A stretch of 64,000 bases of DNA from positions 62,001 through 126,000 of the forward strand of contig NC_005861.2 of NCBI RefSeq assembly GCF_000011565.2, in the 5' to 3' direction. Within the stretch, counting starts at the first letter, position 1. The number at the start of each line of letters is the position of its first letter. The notes below the pieces were generated by a model that worked only from the letters and a program-made list of their open reading frames with translations, searched no databases and was not told the origin of the DNA. This DNA is from Candidatus Protochlamydia amoebophila UWE25 (GTDB lineage: Bacteria; Chlamydiota; Chlamydiia; Chlamydiales; Parachlamydiaceae). Below are positions 40,365 through 51,500 of this stretch, piece by piece. Both the position numbers and the translations under genes were made by a program.

Positions 40365-41714
40365 TTATTGGTTATATGAATTCCAAATTACTGCAAGGCG
40401 ATTTTCATATTCTTGTTCTTCTTCATGAAGTTCTTCTAATGCCTTTTCAACTAAATGCATGGCTTCAAGATCGCGCTCTACGTTTCCTTTTTCCTCCAGG
40501 TCATTTTCAAGCTTTGCTTCTAATTTTTCAATATCGCCTTCACCCCGCTGTTTTTTTCCTTTTTTAGCTGCTAGTATTGCTAAGTCTTCTTCAATCGCTT
40601 TTTGGAATTCTTCATGGTCTTCTTTTAATATTTTGAGGCTTTTTTGAATTTCATTTTTTTCTTCGATATGGATAGATTCATTTTGAACTTTAACTAAACT
40701 TTTTAAAGTATCTTGAATATAATCCTTATGAGCATCGTCTTTAGATAATTCCTCTAGGCTTTGCATAATCAAAGAACGTGTTTTCCAATAGCGATCTTCA
40801 TTTTTGACAGTTTTCTGAAAGAGCTTAACCTGCGGAAATTTTTCTAAAGCGAATTCTGTAAGAGTTGATAATCTATCCTGGTCTTTAAGAAGAAAAAGAT
40901 CAGCAAGACCTTTGGCGGCTAATTTTCGGACATTTTCGGTCACTTCAGGATTTTTGATTAAATCTACGAAAATGAGGGCTAAGCAGACAGTGTATTTCTT
41001 TCCCTTTTCCTGAAACTCTTCAAGTTTTGTTTCAATAATATTTTCAAAGTCTTCTTGAGTTTTAATATTTGCAGAAAGCCATCGTAGTTCATGAATATAG
41101 GGATACCATGCTTGAAGCCAATCTTTTTTGACATCTTTATTAAGCTCTTGAAAACCTTTTATAACTCCAAAGAAAGAGACCCCTTCAGCCGATTCTCCAA
41201 TATTAAGAAGATGGTTACAAAATTTTTTCCAAATACTTTTAACAGGGACTAAACATTTTGCTGCTTGCTCCGCACAGCGGTATTCAAATCGTGCGCCAAT
41301 TTCCTTTTTTGGCAAAACAGAGAGAATCCTTTTAGAATTTTCCATGATTGTGTCTCGAGTTTCGTTTAAGGTCGGCAAAGAACCCTGACACCAACACCGA
41401 TACCAAGTGAGCTCTATAAAAATACGATAAGTCTTGCTCAGGGATTGATGAAAAGAGACTAGATGTTGAGTAGATCCCAAAGAAACGATGTCATTTAATG
41501 TACAGACAACCGGGGAGACAATCTCTTCAATAATTGGCTTTGTATTCACTTCAGCAATGGCTAATTGGACCCCTTCTTGATAAAGATTATTTGACTCTTG
41601 TATTGCCTTCTTATAGTTAAACTGTCCATCTGTCAGACAGCCGTAAATTCTATAGGCTCCTTCTGTTATGCTTTGAAGATCTGTTACGCTTTGAAAATTA
41701 GTATTACCTATCAT
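40365..41714 (-). CDS. Coiled-coil protein of unknown function, paralogue of the 10654-11982 gene
   Basis: 449 residues, ATG start (MIGNTNFQS) with AGAGG five bases upstream. Shares most of its length with the other copy: ITEGAYRIYG, then YRCAEQAAKCLVPVKSIWKK, then DVKKDWLQAWYPYIHELRWL. The C-terminal 120 residues are acidic and basic heptads (EKNEIQKSLKILKEDHEEFQ), a coiled coil ending NRLAVIWNSYNQ. The first 14 residues differ most. It lies 32 bases downstream of TPR-CHAT copy 10 and is probably cotranscribed with it. The conserved pairing with a TPR-CHAT gene in both blocks is the only functional clue. No known family or catalytic motif recognised. Confidence 0.85.
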   Translation of the reverse strand: MIGNTNFQSVTDLQSITEGAYRIYGCLTDGQFNYKKAIQESNNLYQEGVQLAIAEVNTKPIIEEIVSPVVCTLNDIVSLGSTQHLVSFHQSLSKTYRIFIELTWYRCWCQGSLPTLNETRDTIMENSKRILSVLPKKEIGARFEYRCAEQAAKCLVPVKSIWKKFCNHLLNIGESAEGVSFFGVIKGFQELNKDVKKDWLQAWYPYIHELRWLSANIKTQEDFENIIETKLEEFQEKGKKYTVCLALIFVDLIKNPEVTENVRKLAAKGLADLFLLKDQDRLSTLTEFALEKFPQVKLFQKTVKNEDRYWKTRSLIMQSLEELSKDDAHKDYIQDTLKSLVKVQNESIHIEEKNEIQKSLKILKEDHEEFQKAIEEDLAILAAKKGKKQRGEGDIEKLEAKLENDLEEKGNVERDLEAMHLVEKALEELHEEEQEYENRLAVIWNSYNQ

Positions 41715-41746
41715 AAAAACCTCTTTAGTTAATAATTTCTAATTGT

Positions 41747-44700
41747 TTATTCATGTAGTCCCGATAAGAAAAAAGCTCCCCATAAATGAGGCTTTTCTCG
41801 TTTTTGCTCAATTGCCACTAGCATGGCTTTTTGCAAGGCTTGGGCCTTATTGAGTTTTTCCACTTCTATGCCTAAAAGATGGCGATAAAATGTGTCAACC
41901 ATCTGAAGGGTTAGGTCACTATCTGGCAGTCGCCAATAAGTTGCGATTGTTGACAAAGCGCCTGCGGCAAGGAAGGACCAAACGGGACCAACGCTTCCTT
42001 CCCTGTGAAGCTTGCCTCTGCCAGAGAAACAAGCACTCATAAAAACTAACTCTGTACGCAGTCTAAGCGCTGCAATCTCTTGCGCATGGAGATAGCCATT
42101 AGGATTCTCTTTTTCGGGAGCAAGCTTGAAAAGCCCTTCAAAAACGGAATGAAGATCAAGCTTTTCTTCTAGTTTTGTCCCTGTCGAGCCATGACAGGCA
42201 AGATGAATCCAGCGCGCATCCCGCATTCCCTCTAAAACACGCTGGGCTGTGGCGCTGTCTTGTAAGAGAGTTCTTTCTGGAATTGTTTTAAGCAGGGGAG
42301 CGACAATGGTTTGAGCCTCTTTTTCCGCAAATGGTAACGTGTCATTTGACTGAGGAGATGTTGTGGGATTGCCAATCACGAGAGAATTTTCTGAAAAAGC
42401 TTTAGGAATTTCATCCAATAATTTAAGTATTCCCATGGAAGGAGCAATGGAAATGGGATGCTTTTCTATCAAATAGGTTCCCTCTTTATCTAAAAAAGCA
42501 GCGAAGGGAATTTGAGCGAGAAATCCATCGGGAATAATAGTCACGACTTGTTGGGGGTCTTTGGGAAGATAGGATTCAAGTGGAGCAATGAGAGCTTCAT
42601 ACCAAAGAGAAAGGCGCTCTTTAAAAGATTGTAAAACAGCAGAGTTTGCACTCTCATCGGGATCTCCTCGGGTTAGCTCATCTAGAAAAGCATACGTAAC
42701 GGAACTACGAGTTTTTTTCGGACGCAGAAAAGGTCTTCTTTTAGCAACTGTTGGCTCAACAATAAAAGGGAACGTTTTGAAAACCTGCGTTGCTTCATTG
42801 ACCTCTTCTGTTAAATTGCCAAGAGATAGTTGTTGGCAGATTATTTCTCCTTGAGAAGGAATAACCCAAGCAGTGATATTGTTCATGTCTTCAGGAGAAA
42901 GAGAATAAACGATCAAGCAAGTGTTCAGCTTTTGGGCTAGAGCTTGCGTTTCTTTAGCTGTGAGTCCAGAAGAGATTAAAGAGTCATCCTTTTGGGATTT
43001 AAATTTTTCTGTCAGAGCAGAGACTAAGGCACGGGAACGTCTAAAATCTGTAACCTGCAGAGCTTCCTCGATTTTGCTCTGTTGTAGGAGAAATCTCTCC
43101 AGTCTTAATAGCGGTAATGCTTGCTTTTCAAAAAAGGTAATCTGCCACTGGTTATAATTTTTAAGCTCTTGATGTAATGCGGCAGAAATGGCGATGCTTT
43201 TGCGATAATTCTCTTCTGCTAGCTTAGGGTCTGACTTTCTATATATTTCTCCTAAGTAGTGATAGCCTACCGCTTCACTGCGGCGATCTTCTGATTCTTG
43301 AGATAAACAAATAGATTTTTCAATGCATTGAATTGCTTTTTTTGTGTTTCCCATGGCATCATAGCATAGACCTAGACCAACGAGGCCGTGTTTTTTTATA
43401 TCTGGGTCATCAATCTTATTCGCTTTTTTATAACATATAATCGCTTCAGCGAACTTACCGTAAAAATTAAAAGCATGTCCTAAATTCACTAAAAATTTAG
43501 CTTGATTAGGGCCATATTCTGTTATTTTCAGTGCTTTGATGTAGTATTTTATGCTCTCAGAATAATTTTTCACATGGTTATACGCATTGCCGAGATTGTT
43601 ATATGCTGTTCCTAAAGACGTTGAGAATAAAATTGATTTTTCAATGACTTTTACAGCTTGTCTTTTGTAATCAAGTTCTCTTGCATAATCTCCAATCGAG
43701 CTATAGATTTTTCCAAGAATTGTTAACGCTCTTAGTTTACTATCAATGGCATCTAATTCATTTACTTGAATTGGCGGATGCTGTATTAACTCTAAGACTT
43801 TTTCCAGCTGGGAAATAGCTTTTCCATATTGGCCAAAATGATTAAATAATATGGCTAAGCTTTCATGAATTTTTATTGCGAGAACAAAGTCATCTGGTGC
43901 AAGTAATTCAAGTGCCTTTTGATAGGTCTCTTTAGCCAGCTGATAGCGTTGGTCTTTAGCATGAGCATGACCAATCCCCGAGTAAATCCAGGCTTGTTCG
44001 GATTTCTTATCTATCAAATTCGATGCAGTTTGAAAACATGAAATTGCCTCATCATTTTTATTAATAAAGAGGTAAGCGTATGCAAGACCATTAAGAATTT
44101 GGCTTTTATCTTCAGAATCTTGTAGCGTTTGCGCTATAACTTGAGCTTTCTGAAAAAAAGGAAGTGCAAGCTCGCTTTGTTCCTGTGCTGCGTAAGTGAG
44201 TCCTATGCCTTTTAAAGAAATAATTATTACATAAGGATGGCATAACTCGTGGGCTATTTCTAATGCTTTTTCACTATGATAAATAGCCATCGGATACTGC
44301 CTAAGATGTCGATTCCAATTTGCAAGATTTGTATGAATTTGTATACTTTTAACAAGTATCCATTCTTCTTTATGGAATATTTTCGGAAGTTTCTGTATTA
44401 GAAGTTTTAAAAAGATTTTTGCATAGGGTATAGCGCGATTAAAATCCAGTTGATTCCCATAGTAATCTGCTAGGATTTCTAAAAGTGTTAAAGATATTTC
44501 TCCGCTTTTATGAATGTTAGATTTTTGTTTCTCAATCTCTTTTGCAACAGCTTTAGGTAAAGGTTCAAAAAGCCTTAGAACAGCCATTTCTAAATTTTTT
44601 GGAATAAAACGATTAATTTTCTCCTCGCTAGCCAATTGATAAAGGCTGTTTTTCCAGCGCTCCATATTCTTTAGAATGGCGTCTTTATTTTGATTAAGTA

Positions 44701-45181
44701 GGTGAGAGTAGTAATTGTTAAATTCGAGGTGGGGAAGCAACCATAAGTGCTCTAGAATGTTTTGATATAGCACACAGATAGGAATTATAAAATTAAGTTC
44801 ATTTGATTTTAACTTTCCTTCCATAATTTCACTAAGGATTTCTTCAAAATCGATTAACTGTTGAATTTGATTATGCTGAATATCATAGGACAATGTTGTA
44901 ATAAAAAAAAGATCTGCTACTTCCTCGATTATCAAATTTTGAACCTCTTCCATCTCCAATTTTAGCAGTCGGCATAAGCATTCACGCTTGATACCAATAT
45001 CTTCTAATCGATTGATTTCTTCGAAGAGCAATTTGGCACTTGTAATTATGTTCTCTTCTGTCCTAGATTTTGTTTTATAGACCTCAATTAAAACTTTTAC
45101 TTGATCTAATATAGATATTTGCGAATTTTGGAAAAAAGGAGAATAGTAAGGAGTGCTGAATTTAACTGATTCTATATTCAT
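41747..45181 (-). CDS. TPR-CHAT protease-like protein (copy 10)
   Basis: 1,144 residues, ATG start (MNIESVKFS, group A). TPR-type repeats about 240-700, CHAT about 745-1144 with His near 997 (LACHG) and Cys near 1051 (SACFSG), majority subtype (TYWRLPDS). One TPR unit reads AYLFINKNDEAISCFQTASNL. A coiled-coil gene follows after 32 bases, the shortest intergenic distance in the array, so the two are probably one transcript. Its upstream AT-rich spacer matches the one upstream of copy 5, suggesting that copies 5 and 10 are positional equivalents in the two blocks. Confidence 0.93.
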   Translation of the reverse strand: MNIESVKFSTPYYSPFFQNSQISILDQVKVLIEVYKTKSRTEENIITSAKLLFEEINRLEDIGIKRECLCRLLKLEMEEVQNLIIEEVADLFFITTLSYDIQHNQIQQLIDFEEILSEIMEGKLKSNELNFIIPICVLYQNILEHLWLLPHLEFNNYYSHLLNQNKDAILKNMERWKNSLYQLASEEKINRFIPKNLEMAVLRLFEPLPKAVAKEIEKQKSNIHKSGEISLTLLEILADYYGNQLDFNRAIPYAKIFLKLLIQKLPKIFHKEEWILVKSIQIHTNLANWNRHLRQYPMAIYHSEKALEIAHELCHPYVIIISLKGIGLTYAAQEQSELALPFFQKAQVIAQTLQDSEDKSQILNGLAYAYLFINKNDEAISCFQTASNLIDKKSEQAWIYSGIGHAHAKDQRYQLAKETYQKALELLAPDDFVLAIKIHESLAILFNHFGQYGKAISQLEKVLELIQHPPIQVNELDAIDSKLRALTILGKIYSSIGDYARELDYKRQAVKVIEKSILFSTSLGTAYNNLGNAYNHVKNYSESIKYYIKALKITEYGPNQAKFLVNLGHAFNFYGKFAEAIICYKKANKIDDPDIKKHGLVGLGLCYDAMGNTKKAIQCIEKSICLSQESEDRRSEAVGYHYLGEIYRKSDPKLAEENYRKSIAISAALHQELKNYNQWQITFFEKQALPLLRLERFLLQQSKIEEALQVTDFRRSRALVSALTEKFKSQKDDSLISSGLTAKETQALAQKLNTCLIVYSLSPEDMNNITAWVIPSQGEIICQQLSLGNLTEEVNEATQVFKTFPFIVEPTVAKRRPFLRPKKTRSSVTYAFLDELTRGDPDESANSAVLQSFKERLSLWYEALIAPLESYLPKDPQQVVTIIPDGFLAQIPFAAFLDKEGTYLIEKHPISIAPSMGILKLLDEIPKAFSENSLVIGNPTTSPQSNDTLPFAEKEAQTIVAPLLKTIPERTLLQDSATAQRVLEGMRDARWIHLACHGSTGTKLEEKLDLHSVFEGLFKLAPEKENPNGYLHAQEIAALRLRTELVFMSACFSGRGKLHREGSVGPVWSFLAAGALSTIATYWRLPDSDLTLQMVDTFYRHLLGIEVEKLNKAQALQKAMLVAIEQKREKPHLWGAFFLSGLHE

Positions 45182-45455
45182 AAATTATCTAATTATATAA
45201 ATAAATTGTTAAAATATTTTCGAATTATAATCTTAAATAATATAAATATTAAAAACAAGTTAATTTTCATATTATTAACTAATTAAAATTACCTGATAAT
45301 TAAAAATTTAATAATATTTTTAATTCCATGTTTTATGAAAATATATAGATAATTTTAAAAAATCATGTAAATAGTCAAACTAAAATAATATGATTGGATC
45401 TAAAATTATTAAAATAAATAAACTAAATATAAATTAATTAACAATTCCTAAATCT
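45182..45455. repeat. Duplicated very AT-rich spacer B (right copy)
   Basis: 274 bases of low-complexity AT sequence between copies 10 and 11. The start-proximal half matches 19046-19361 (TAAATAAATTGTTAAAATAT, then TTTTCG). No gene, RNA or clear promoter can be picked out. Confidence 0.7.
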
Positions 45456-48400
45456 TTATTCATGTAGTCCCGATAAGAAAAAAGCTCCCCATAGATGAGG
45501 TTTTTCCCGTTTTTGCTCAATGGCCATTTTCAGGGCTTTTTGCAAAGCTTGGGCTTTGTTTAGCTTTTCCACTCCTATTCCTAAAAGATGGCGATAAAAC
45601 GTGTCGACCATTTGAAGCGTCAGATCACTATCTTGTAGTTCACAATAAGTCGCGACCGTTGACAACGCTCCAGCTGCGAGAAAGGACCAAACGGGACCGA
45701 CGCTTCCTTCTCCGTGAAGCTTGCCTCTGCCAGAAAAGCAAGTACTCATAAAAACTAGCTCTGTACGAAGGGTCAGCGACGCAATTTCTTGCGCATGTAG
45801 ATAGCCTCTAGAATGGCTTTCGTCAGGAGCAAGCTTAAAAAGCCCTTCAAAAACGGAATGGGGATCGAGCTTTTCTTCTGGCTTTGTGCCTGTCAATCCG
45901 TGACAGGCAAGATGAATCCAGCGTGCATCTCGCATCCCTTCTAAAACGCTCTGAACTGTGGCCTTTTCTTGTAAGAGAATTTTTTCCGGGAATGTTTTAA
46001 GTAGGGGAGAGACAATAGCTTGAGCTTCTTTTTCCGCAAATGGTATTGTGTCTTTTGGATAAGGTGTTTTGGGATTGCCAATCACGAGGGAGTTTTTTGG
46101 GAAATCTTTAGGAATTTTGTCCAATAATTTGAGTATTCCAACGGAAGGGACAATGGAAATCGGATGTTTTTCTATCAAATAGGTTCCCTCTTTATCTAAA
46201 AAAGCAGCGAAGGGAATTTGAGCGAGAAAACCATCGGGAATAATGGTGATGACTTGTTGAGGATCTTTGGGGAAATAAGATTCAAGTGGAGCAATAAGTG
46301 TTTCATAGCAAAGGGCAAGGCGTTCTTTAAAAGTTTGTTGTAAGTCTGTGGCATTCGATTGATCACCCGATTTTCCCCGGGTTAAATTCTCTAGAAGAGA
46401 ATGAGTAGTGAGGCTGCGAGTTTTTTTTGGTGGAAGAAAAGGCCTTCTTTTAGCAACTGTTGGCTCAAAAATAGGAGGGAATGTTTTGAAAATGTAAGGT
46501 GCTTCTTCAACCTCTTCTGCCAAAATTCCAAGAGGCAGCTGCTGGCAGATTATTTCACCCTGCGGAGGTACAACCCAAACAGTGATGCTGTCCGTGCTTT
46601 CGAAAGGGAACGAATAAATAATAAAGCAAGTGTTCAGTTTTTGGGCAAGGGCTTGCATTTCCTGGGCTGTGAGTCCGAAAGAAGACAATGCGTCGTCCTT
46701 TTGAAATTTTAATGTAAGAGCAGAAACTAAAGCACGCGAGCGTCTAAAGTCTGTGATTTGCAAGGCTTCCTCAGTTTTCCCTTGTTTTAAGAGAAGACTT
46801 TCAAGATTTAAAAGAGGCAGCGCTTGCTCTTCAAAAAAGGTAATCTGCCACTGGTGGTGATTTTTAAGCTCTTGATGTAATAAAGTATAAATGGCGATAC
46901 TTCTGCGATACTTTTCCTCTGCTAGCCCAGGATTAGACTCTTTATATACTATCCCTAAATTATGATAACCTATTGCTTCGCTGCGGCGATCTTTTGTCTT
47001 TTTAGATAAACAAATAGATTTTTCAATGCATTGAATTGCCTGGTCTTCGTTTTCTAACGCTTGATAGCATAGACCTAGGCCTAGGAAGCTGGCTTTTTTT
47101 GTATCTTGATTACCAATCTTATCCACTTTTTTATAATTTCTGATTGCTTCCTCAAATTCACCAGAATTAAAAGAAGCATTTCCCAAACTCAATAAAATAT
47201 TAGCTTGTGCAAGAGATTCTTCTGTTAATTTTAATGCTTTGTTATAACATTTTATGCCTTTAGGAAAATTTTTCTTATGGCAATAGGCACGGCCAAGGTT
47301 GCTATATGCTGTTCCCAAGGAATTTGAAAATAAATCTGATTTTTTAGCCATTTTTAAGGCTTGCGTTTGATAATCGATTTCTCTGTCATAGTCTCTAAAC
47401 GTACCGTAGATGTTTCCAAGTAGAACTGCCACGCCAAATTTGCTATCAAATGCATCTAATTCATTTTTTTGAACTGACGGATGTTTTGTTAGCTCTAAAG
47501 CTTCTTTAGCATGAAAAATAGCTTTTTCATATGGACCAAAATTATTAAATAAGGCGGCTAAATTTCCATGAATTTTGATTGCAAGAAGAACGTCGACTTG
47601 TGGGCAAAAAGAAAGAGCTTTTTTATAGTCCTCTTCGGCTAGCTGATGTTGTTGGGCGTTGGCATGAGCACGACCAATTCCCATATAAATCCAGGCTTGT
47701 GCGGACTGATCTTCTGTCAAATTCAATGCAGTTTGATAACATGAAATTGCCTCGTCATTATCATCAATGGAAAGATAAACGTCTGCTATGATTTCTAAAA
47801 GTGTTAAAGGTATTCCCTCGCTTTTTTTAATAACAGATTTTTGCATATCGATTTCTTTTGCGATAGCTGCAGGTAATGGCTCAAAAATTCGTAGAATAGC
47901 CTTTTCTAAATTTTCGGGGATAGACGGTTCGATTTTTTCCTCACCAGCCAATTGATCAAGGCTACCCTTCCAGCGATCCATATGGCCTAAAATAACTTCT
48001 TTATTCTGGATAAGTAAGTGAGAACAGCAATTACCAAATTCAAAATAGGGGAGCAACCACAGGTGTTCTAAGATGCTTTGATAAATTTCGCAGACAGGAA
48101 CCAAAAAATTAAGTTGACTTGAAGTTAGCTTAGCTTCAATCGTTTCACTGACGATCTCTTCAAGTTCAATTAATTGCTGAGCTTGATTATGCTGAATGTC
48201 ATAGAGAATTGTTTCAAGATTCAAAAGAGGTGCTAGTTCTTGTTCTATCAAATTTTGTACTTCTTCAATCCCTAATTTTAACAAGCGACAGAAACATTCA
48301 CGCTTGACACCAATATCTTCCAATTGAATTACTTTTTTAAGAAGCAATTTGGCATTAACGAATATATCCTCTGCTAGATTGGATTTTGTTTTATACGCCT

Positions 48401-48497
48401 CAATTAAGCCCTTTACATGATCTAATACGGGTATCGTGGACAAATGAGGATAGTGAAGATAATAGGGAGTGCTAAATTTAACTGACTCTACGTGCAT
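45456..48497 (-). CDS. TPR-CHAT protease-like protein (copy 11) with in-frame loss of TPR units
   Basis: 1,013 residues, about 130 shorter than its relatives. ATG start (MHVESVKFS, group A). The sequence jumps from PLTLLEIIAD, normally followed by the first TPR units, directly to VYLSIDDNDEAISCYQTALN, normally about 130 residues later. At DNA level both parental sites contain TCTGC, retained once at 47782-47786, so a microhomology-mediated in-frame deletion of three to four TPRs explains it. CHAT is intact with His near 866 (LACHG) and Cys near 920 (STCFSG). Its CHAT centre (LLENLTRGKSGDQSN, ALCYETLIAPLES) matches copy 4. Probably functional, with a shorter recognition scaffold. Confidence 0.92.
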   Translation of the reverse strand: MHVESVKFSTPYYLHYPHLSTIPVLDHVKGLIEAYKTKSNLAEDIFVNAKLLLKKVIQLEDIGVKRECFCRLLKLGIEEVQNLIEQELAPLLNLETILYDIQHNQAQQLIELEEIVSETIEAKLTSSQLNFLVPVCEIYQSILEHLWLLPYFEFGNCCSHLLIQNKEVILGHMDRWKGSLDQLAGEEKIEPSIPENLEKAILRIFEPLPAAIAKEIDMQKSVIKKSEGIPLTLLEIIADVYLSIDDNDEAISCYQTALNLTEDQSAQAWIYMGIGRAHANAQQHQLAEEDYKKALSFCPQVDVLLAIKIHGNLAALFNNFGPYEKAIFHAKEALELTKHPSVQKNELDAFDSKFGVAVLLGNIYGTFRDYDREIDYQTQALKMAKKSDLFSNSLGTAYSNLGRAYCHKKNFPKGIKCYNKALKLTEESLAQANILLSLGNASFNSGEFEEAIRNYKKVDKIGNQDTKKASFLGLGLCYQALENEDQAIQCIEKSICLSKKTKDRRSEAIGYHNLGIVYKESNPGLAEEKYRRSIAIYTLLHQELKNHHQWQITFFEEQALPLLNLESLLLKQGKTEEALQITDFRRSRALVSALTLKFQKDDALSSFGLTAQEMQALAQKLNTCFIIYSFPFESTDSITVWVVPPQGEIICQQLPLGILAEEVEEAPYIFKTFPPIFEPTVAKRRPFLPPKKTRSLTTHSLLENLTRGKSGDQSNATDLQQTFKERLALCYETLIAPLESYFPKDPQQVITIIPDGFLAQIPFAAFLDKEGTYLIEKHPISIVPSVGILKLLDKIPKDFPKNSLVIGNPKTPYPKDTIPFAEKEAQAIVSPLLKTFPEKILLQEKATVQSVLEGMRDARWIHLACHGLTGTKPEEKLDPHSVFEGLFKLAPDESHSRGYLHAQEIASLTLRTELVFMSTCFSGRGKLHGEGSVGPVWSFLAAGALSTVATYCELQDSDLTLQMVDTFYRHLLGIGVEKLNKAQALQKALKMAIEQKREKPHLWGAFFLSGLHE

Positions 48498-48544
48498 AGC
48501 TCAATCCTTAGATAAATAAAATTTTAAAAATTCTTTTCTCTTAT

Positions 48545-51500
48545 TTATTCATGTAGTCCCGATAAGAAAAAAGCTCCCCATAGATGAGGTTTTTCTCGCT
48601 TTTGCTCAATGGCCAATAGCATGGCTTTTTGCAAAGCTTGGGCCTTATTGAGTTTTTCCACTTCTATGCCTAAAAGGTGGCGATAAAATGTGTCAACCAT
48701 CTGAAGGGTTAGATCGCTGTCCGGTAGTCGCCAATAAGTTGCGACTGTTGACAAAGCGCCTGCGGCAAGAAAGGACCAAACGGGACCAACGCTTCCTTCC
48801 CCGTGAAGCTTGCCTCTGCCAGAAAAACATGTACTCATGAAAACCAAGTCCGAATGAAGAATAAGAGCCGCAATTTCTTGCGCATGGAGATACCCTTGAG
48901 GATGCTTTTCGTCGGGAGCAAGCTTGAAAAGACCTTCGAAAACGGAATGAGGATCAAGCTTTCCATCAGGCTTTGCACTTGTCGATCCATGGCAAGCAAA
49001 ATGAATCCAGCGCGCATCCCGCATTCCCTCTACAATGTGTTGAACAGTAGCGCTGTCTTGTAAAAGAATTCTTTCTGGAGCTGTTTTAAGGAGAGGAGAG
49101 ACAAGTTTTTGCGCTTCTTTTTCTGCAAATGGTAAAGAGTCTTTTGAATAGAGTGTTGTGGGATTTCCAATGACGAGAGAATTTTTTGAGAATTTTTTAG
49201 GAATTTCATCTAATAAAGTTAGTATTCCAATCGAAGGAACAATGGAAATGGGATGTTTTTCTATGAAATATTTTCCTTCTTTATCTAAGAAGGCAGCGAA
49301 GGGAGTTTGAAAGAGAAAACCATCGGGAATAATGGTGACGACTTGTTGAGGGTCTTTAGGAAGATAAGATTCAATTGGCGCAATGAGGGCTTCATACCAA
49401 AGAGAAAGGCGTTCTTTAAAAGATTGCAAAACAGTAGAGTTTGCACTCTCATCGGGATCTCCTCGGGTTAGCTCATCTAGAAAAGCATGTGTAGTGGAGC
49501 TACGCGTTTTCTTCGGACGCAGAAAAGGTCTTCTTTTAGCAACTGTTGGCTCAATGATAAAAGGAAACGTTTGAAAAACGTAAGTCGCTTCTTCAAACTC
49601 TTCTTTCAAAATTCCTAAGGGCAGTTGCTGGCAAGTTATTTCACCCTGAGGAGGAATAACCCAAATAGTGATGCTGTCCATATCTTTGGAAGCAAAAGAG
49701 TAAACGATAAAGCAAGTGTTCATCTTGTAAGCAAGGGCTTGCATGTTTTGAGATGTGAGTCCAGAAGAAAAAAAAGAGTTATTTTTCTGGAATTGGAATT
49801 TTTCTGTCAGAGCGGAAACTAAAACACGCGAACGTCTAAAATCTGTGATTTGCAAGGCTTCCTCAGTTTTACCCTGTTTTAGGAGAAGTCTCTCGAGGCT
49901 TAAGAATGTCTTTGCTTGCCCTTCAAAAAAAGTGATCTGCCACTGGTGATGATTTTTAAGTTCTTGATGTAATGCGGCAGAAATGGAAATGCTTTTACGA
50001 TAATTCTCTTCTGCTAGCTCAAGATCAGAATTTTTATATACTGTCCCTAAATTATGAAAGCCTAACGCTTCGCTAAGACGATCTTCCGAGGCTTGAGATA
50101 AGCAAATAAATTTTTCAATGCATTGAATCGCCTGCTCTTTGTTTCCCAGAAAACTATAACATATACCTAGGACAAGGAGGCTGTTTTTTTTCGTAAATTG
50201 ATTACCAATCTTATTGGCTTCTTTATAATATTTAATTGCTTCAGGAAACTTACCGGAGAAAAAAAGTATCTGCCCAATATTTTCTAAAAATTCGGCTCGA
50301 TTAGAGTCACCTTTTAAGATTTTTGATGCTTTGTTATAATATTTCATGCTCTCAAAATAATTTCCCTCATCGCAATAGGCACTGCCGAGATTGGCATATG
50401 CTATTCCCAAGTTGTTTAAATGAACATCTATTTCTTCAGCGAACTTAACAGCTTGCGTACAATAATCGATTTGTCTCGTATGATCTCTCATCGTACCGTA
50501 AATGTTTCCAAGAGTTATTAACGCGGAAAATTTACTTTCTTGTGCTTGTAATTCATCTACTTGAACTGATTGAACTAACGGATGTTGGATTAGCTTTAAA
50601 ATTTTTTTTACATGGTAAATAGCTTTTCCATATCGGGCAAAATTATTAAAAAATATGGCTAAGTTTTGATGAACTCTTATTGCGATAATAGGGTTGTTAC
50701 CTTGAGGAAGAATTTCAAGCGCTTTTTCATAAGCTTCTTCAGCTTCTTTGTACTGTTTGACCCTAGCATGGGCTCCACCAATTTTAGAGTAGATTAAAGC
50801 TTGTTCAGTTTTTTCTTCTGCTAATTCTAGTGCAGTTTGATAGCATCGAATCGCCTCTGTATTATTATGGATAGTAAGATAAACTTCTGCCAAGCTATCA
50901 AAAAACATCCTTTCATTTTCAGGGTCTTGTAGCGCTTGCACTATAGACAGAGCTCCTTGATAAAAAGAGAGCGCGAGATCATGTTGTCCTTGCGCTACGT
51001 AAAGATAACCTATCTTTTTTAAAGAGATAATTATCGCATTATAATTATCCAACTCAAGCGCTATTTCTAATACCCTTTTACTATGATCAAATGCCATTGG
51101 ATACTGCCTATGGGAATGATACCAGTCTGCAAGTCTTCCCTGAGTCTGCATGATTTTAACAAGAAACCCTTCTTTTTGGGATATTTTCGGAAGTTCCTGT
51201 ATTAAAAAGTTTAAAAAAACTTCTGCATAGAAAATAGCGAGAGGAAAATCACGCTGGTTCCCGTAAAATTCTGATATGATTTCTAAAATTGCTAAAGATA
51301 TTTCTCCACTTTTATGAATGGCAAATTTTTGTTCCTTAATTTCTTTTGCGAATGCTTCAGGTAACGGTTCGAAAAGCCTTAAAACAGACTTTTCTAGGTT
51401 TTTTGGGATAAACGGTTCAATTTTTTCATCGCTAACCAATTGGTCAAGGCTACCCTTCCATCGCTCCATTTTGCTTAGAATGGCGTTTTTGTTTTGAATA

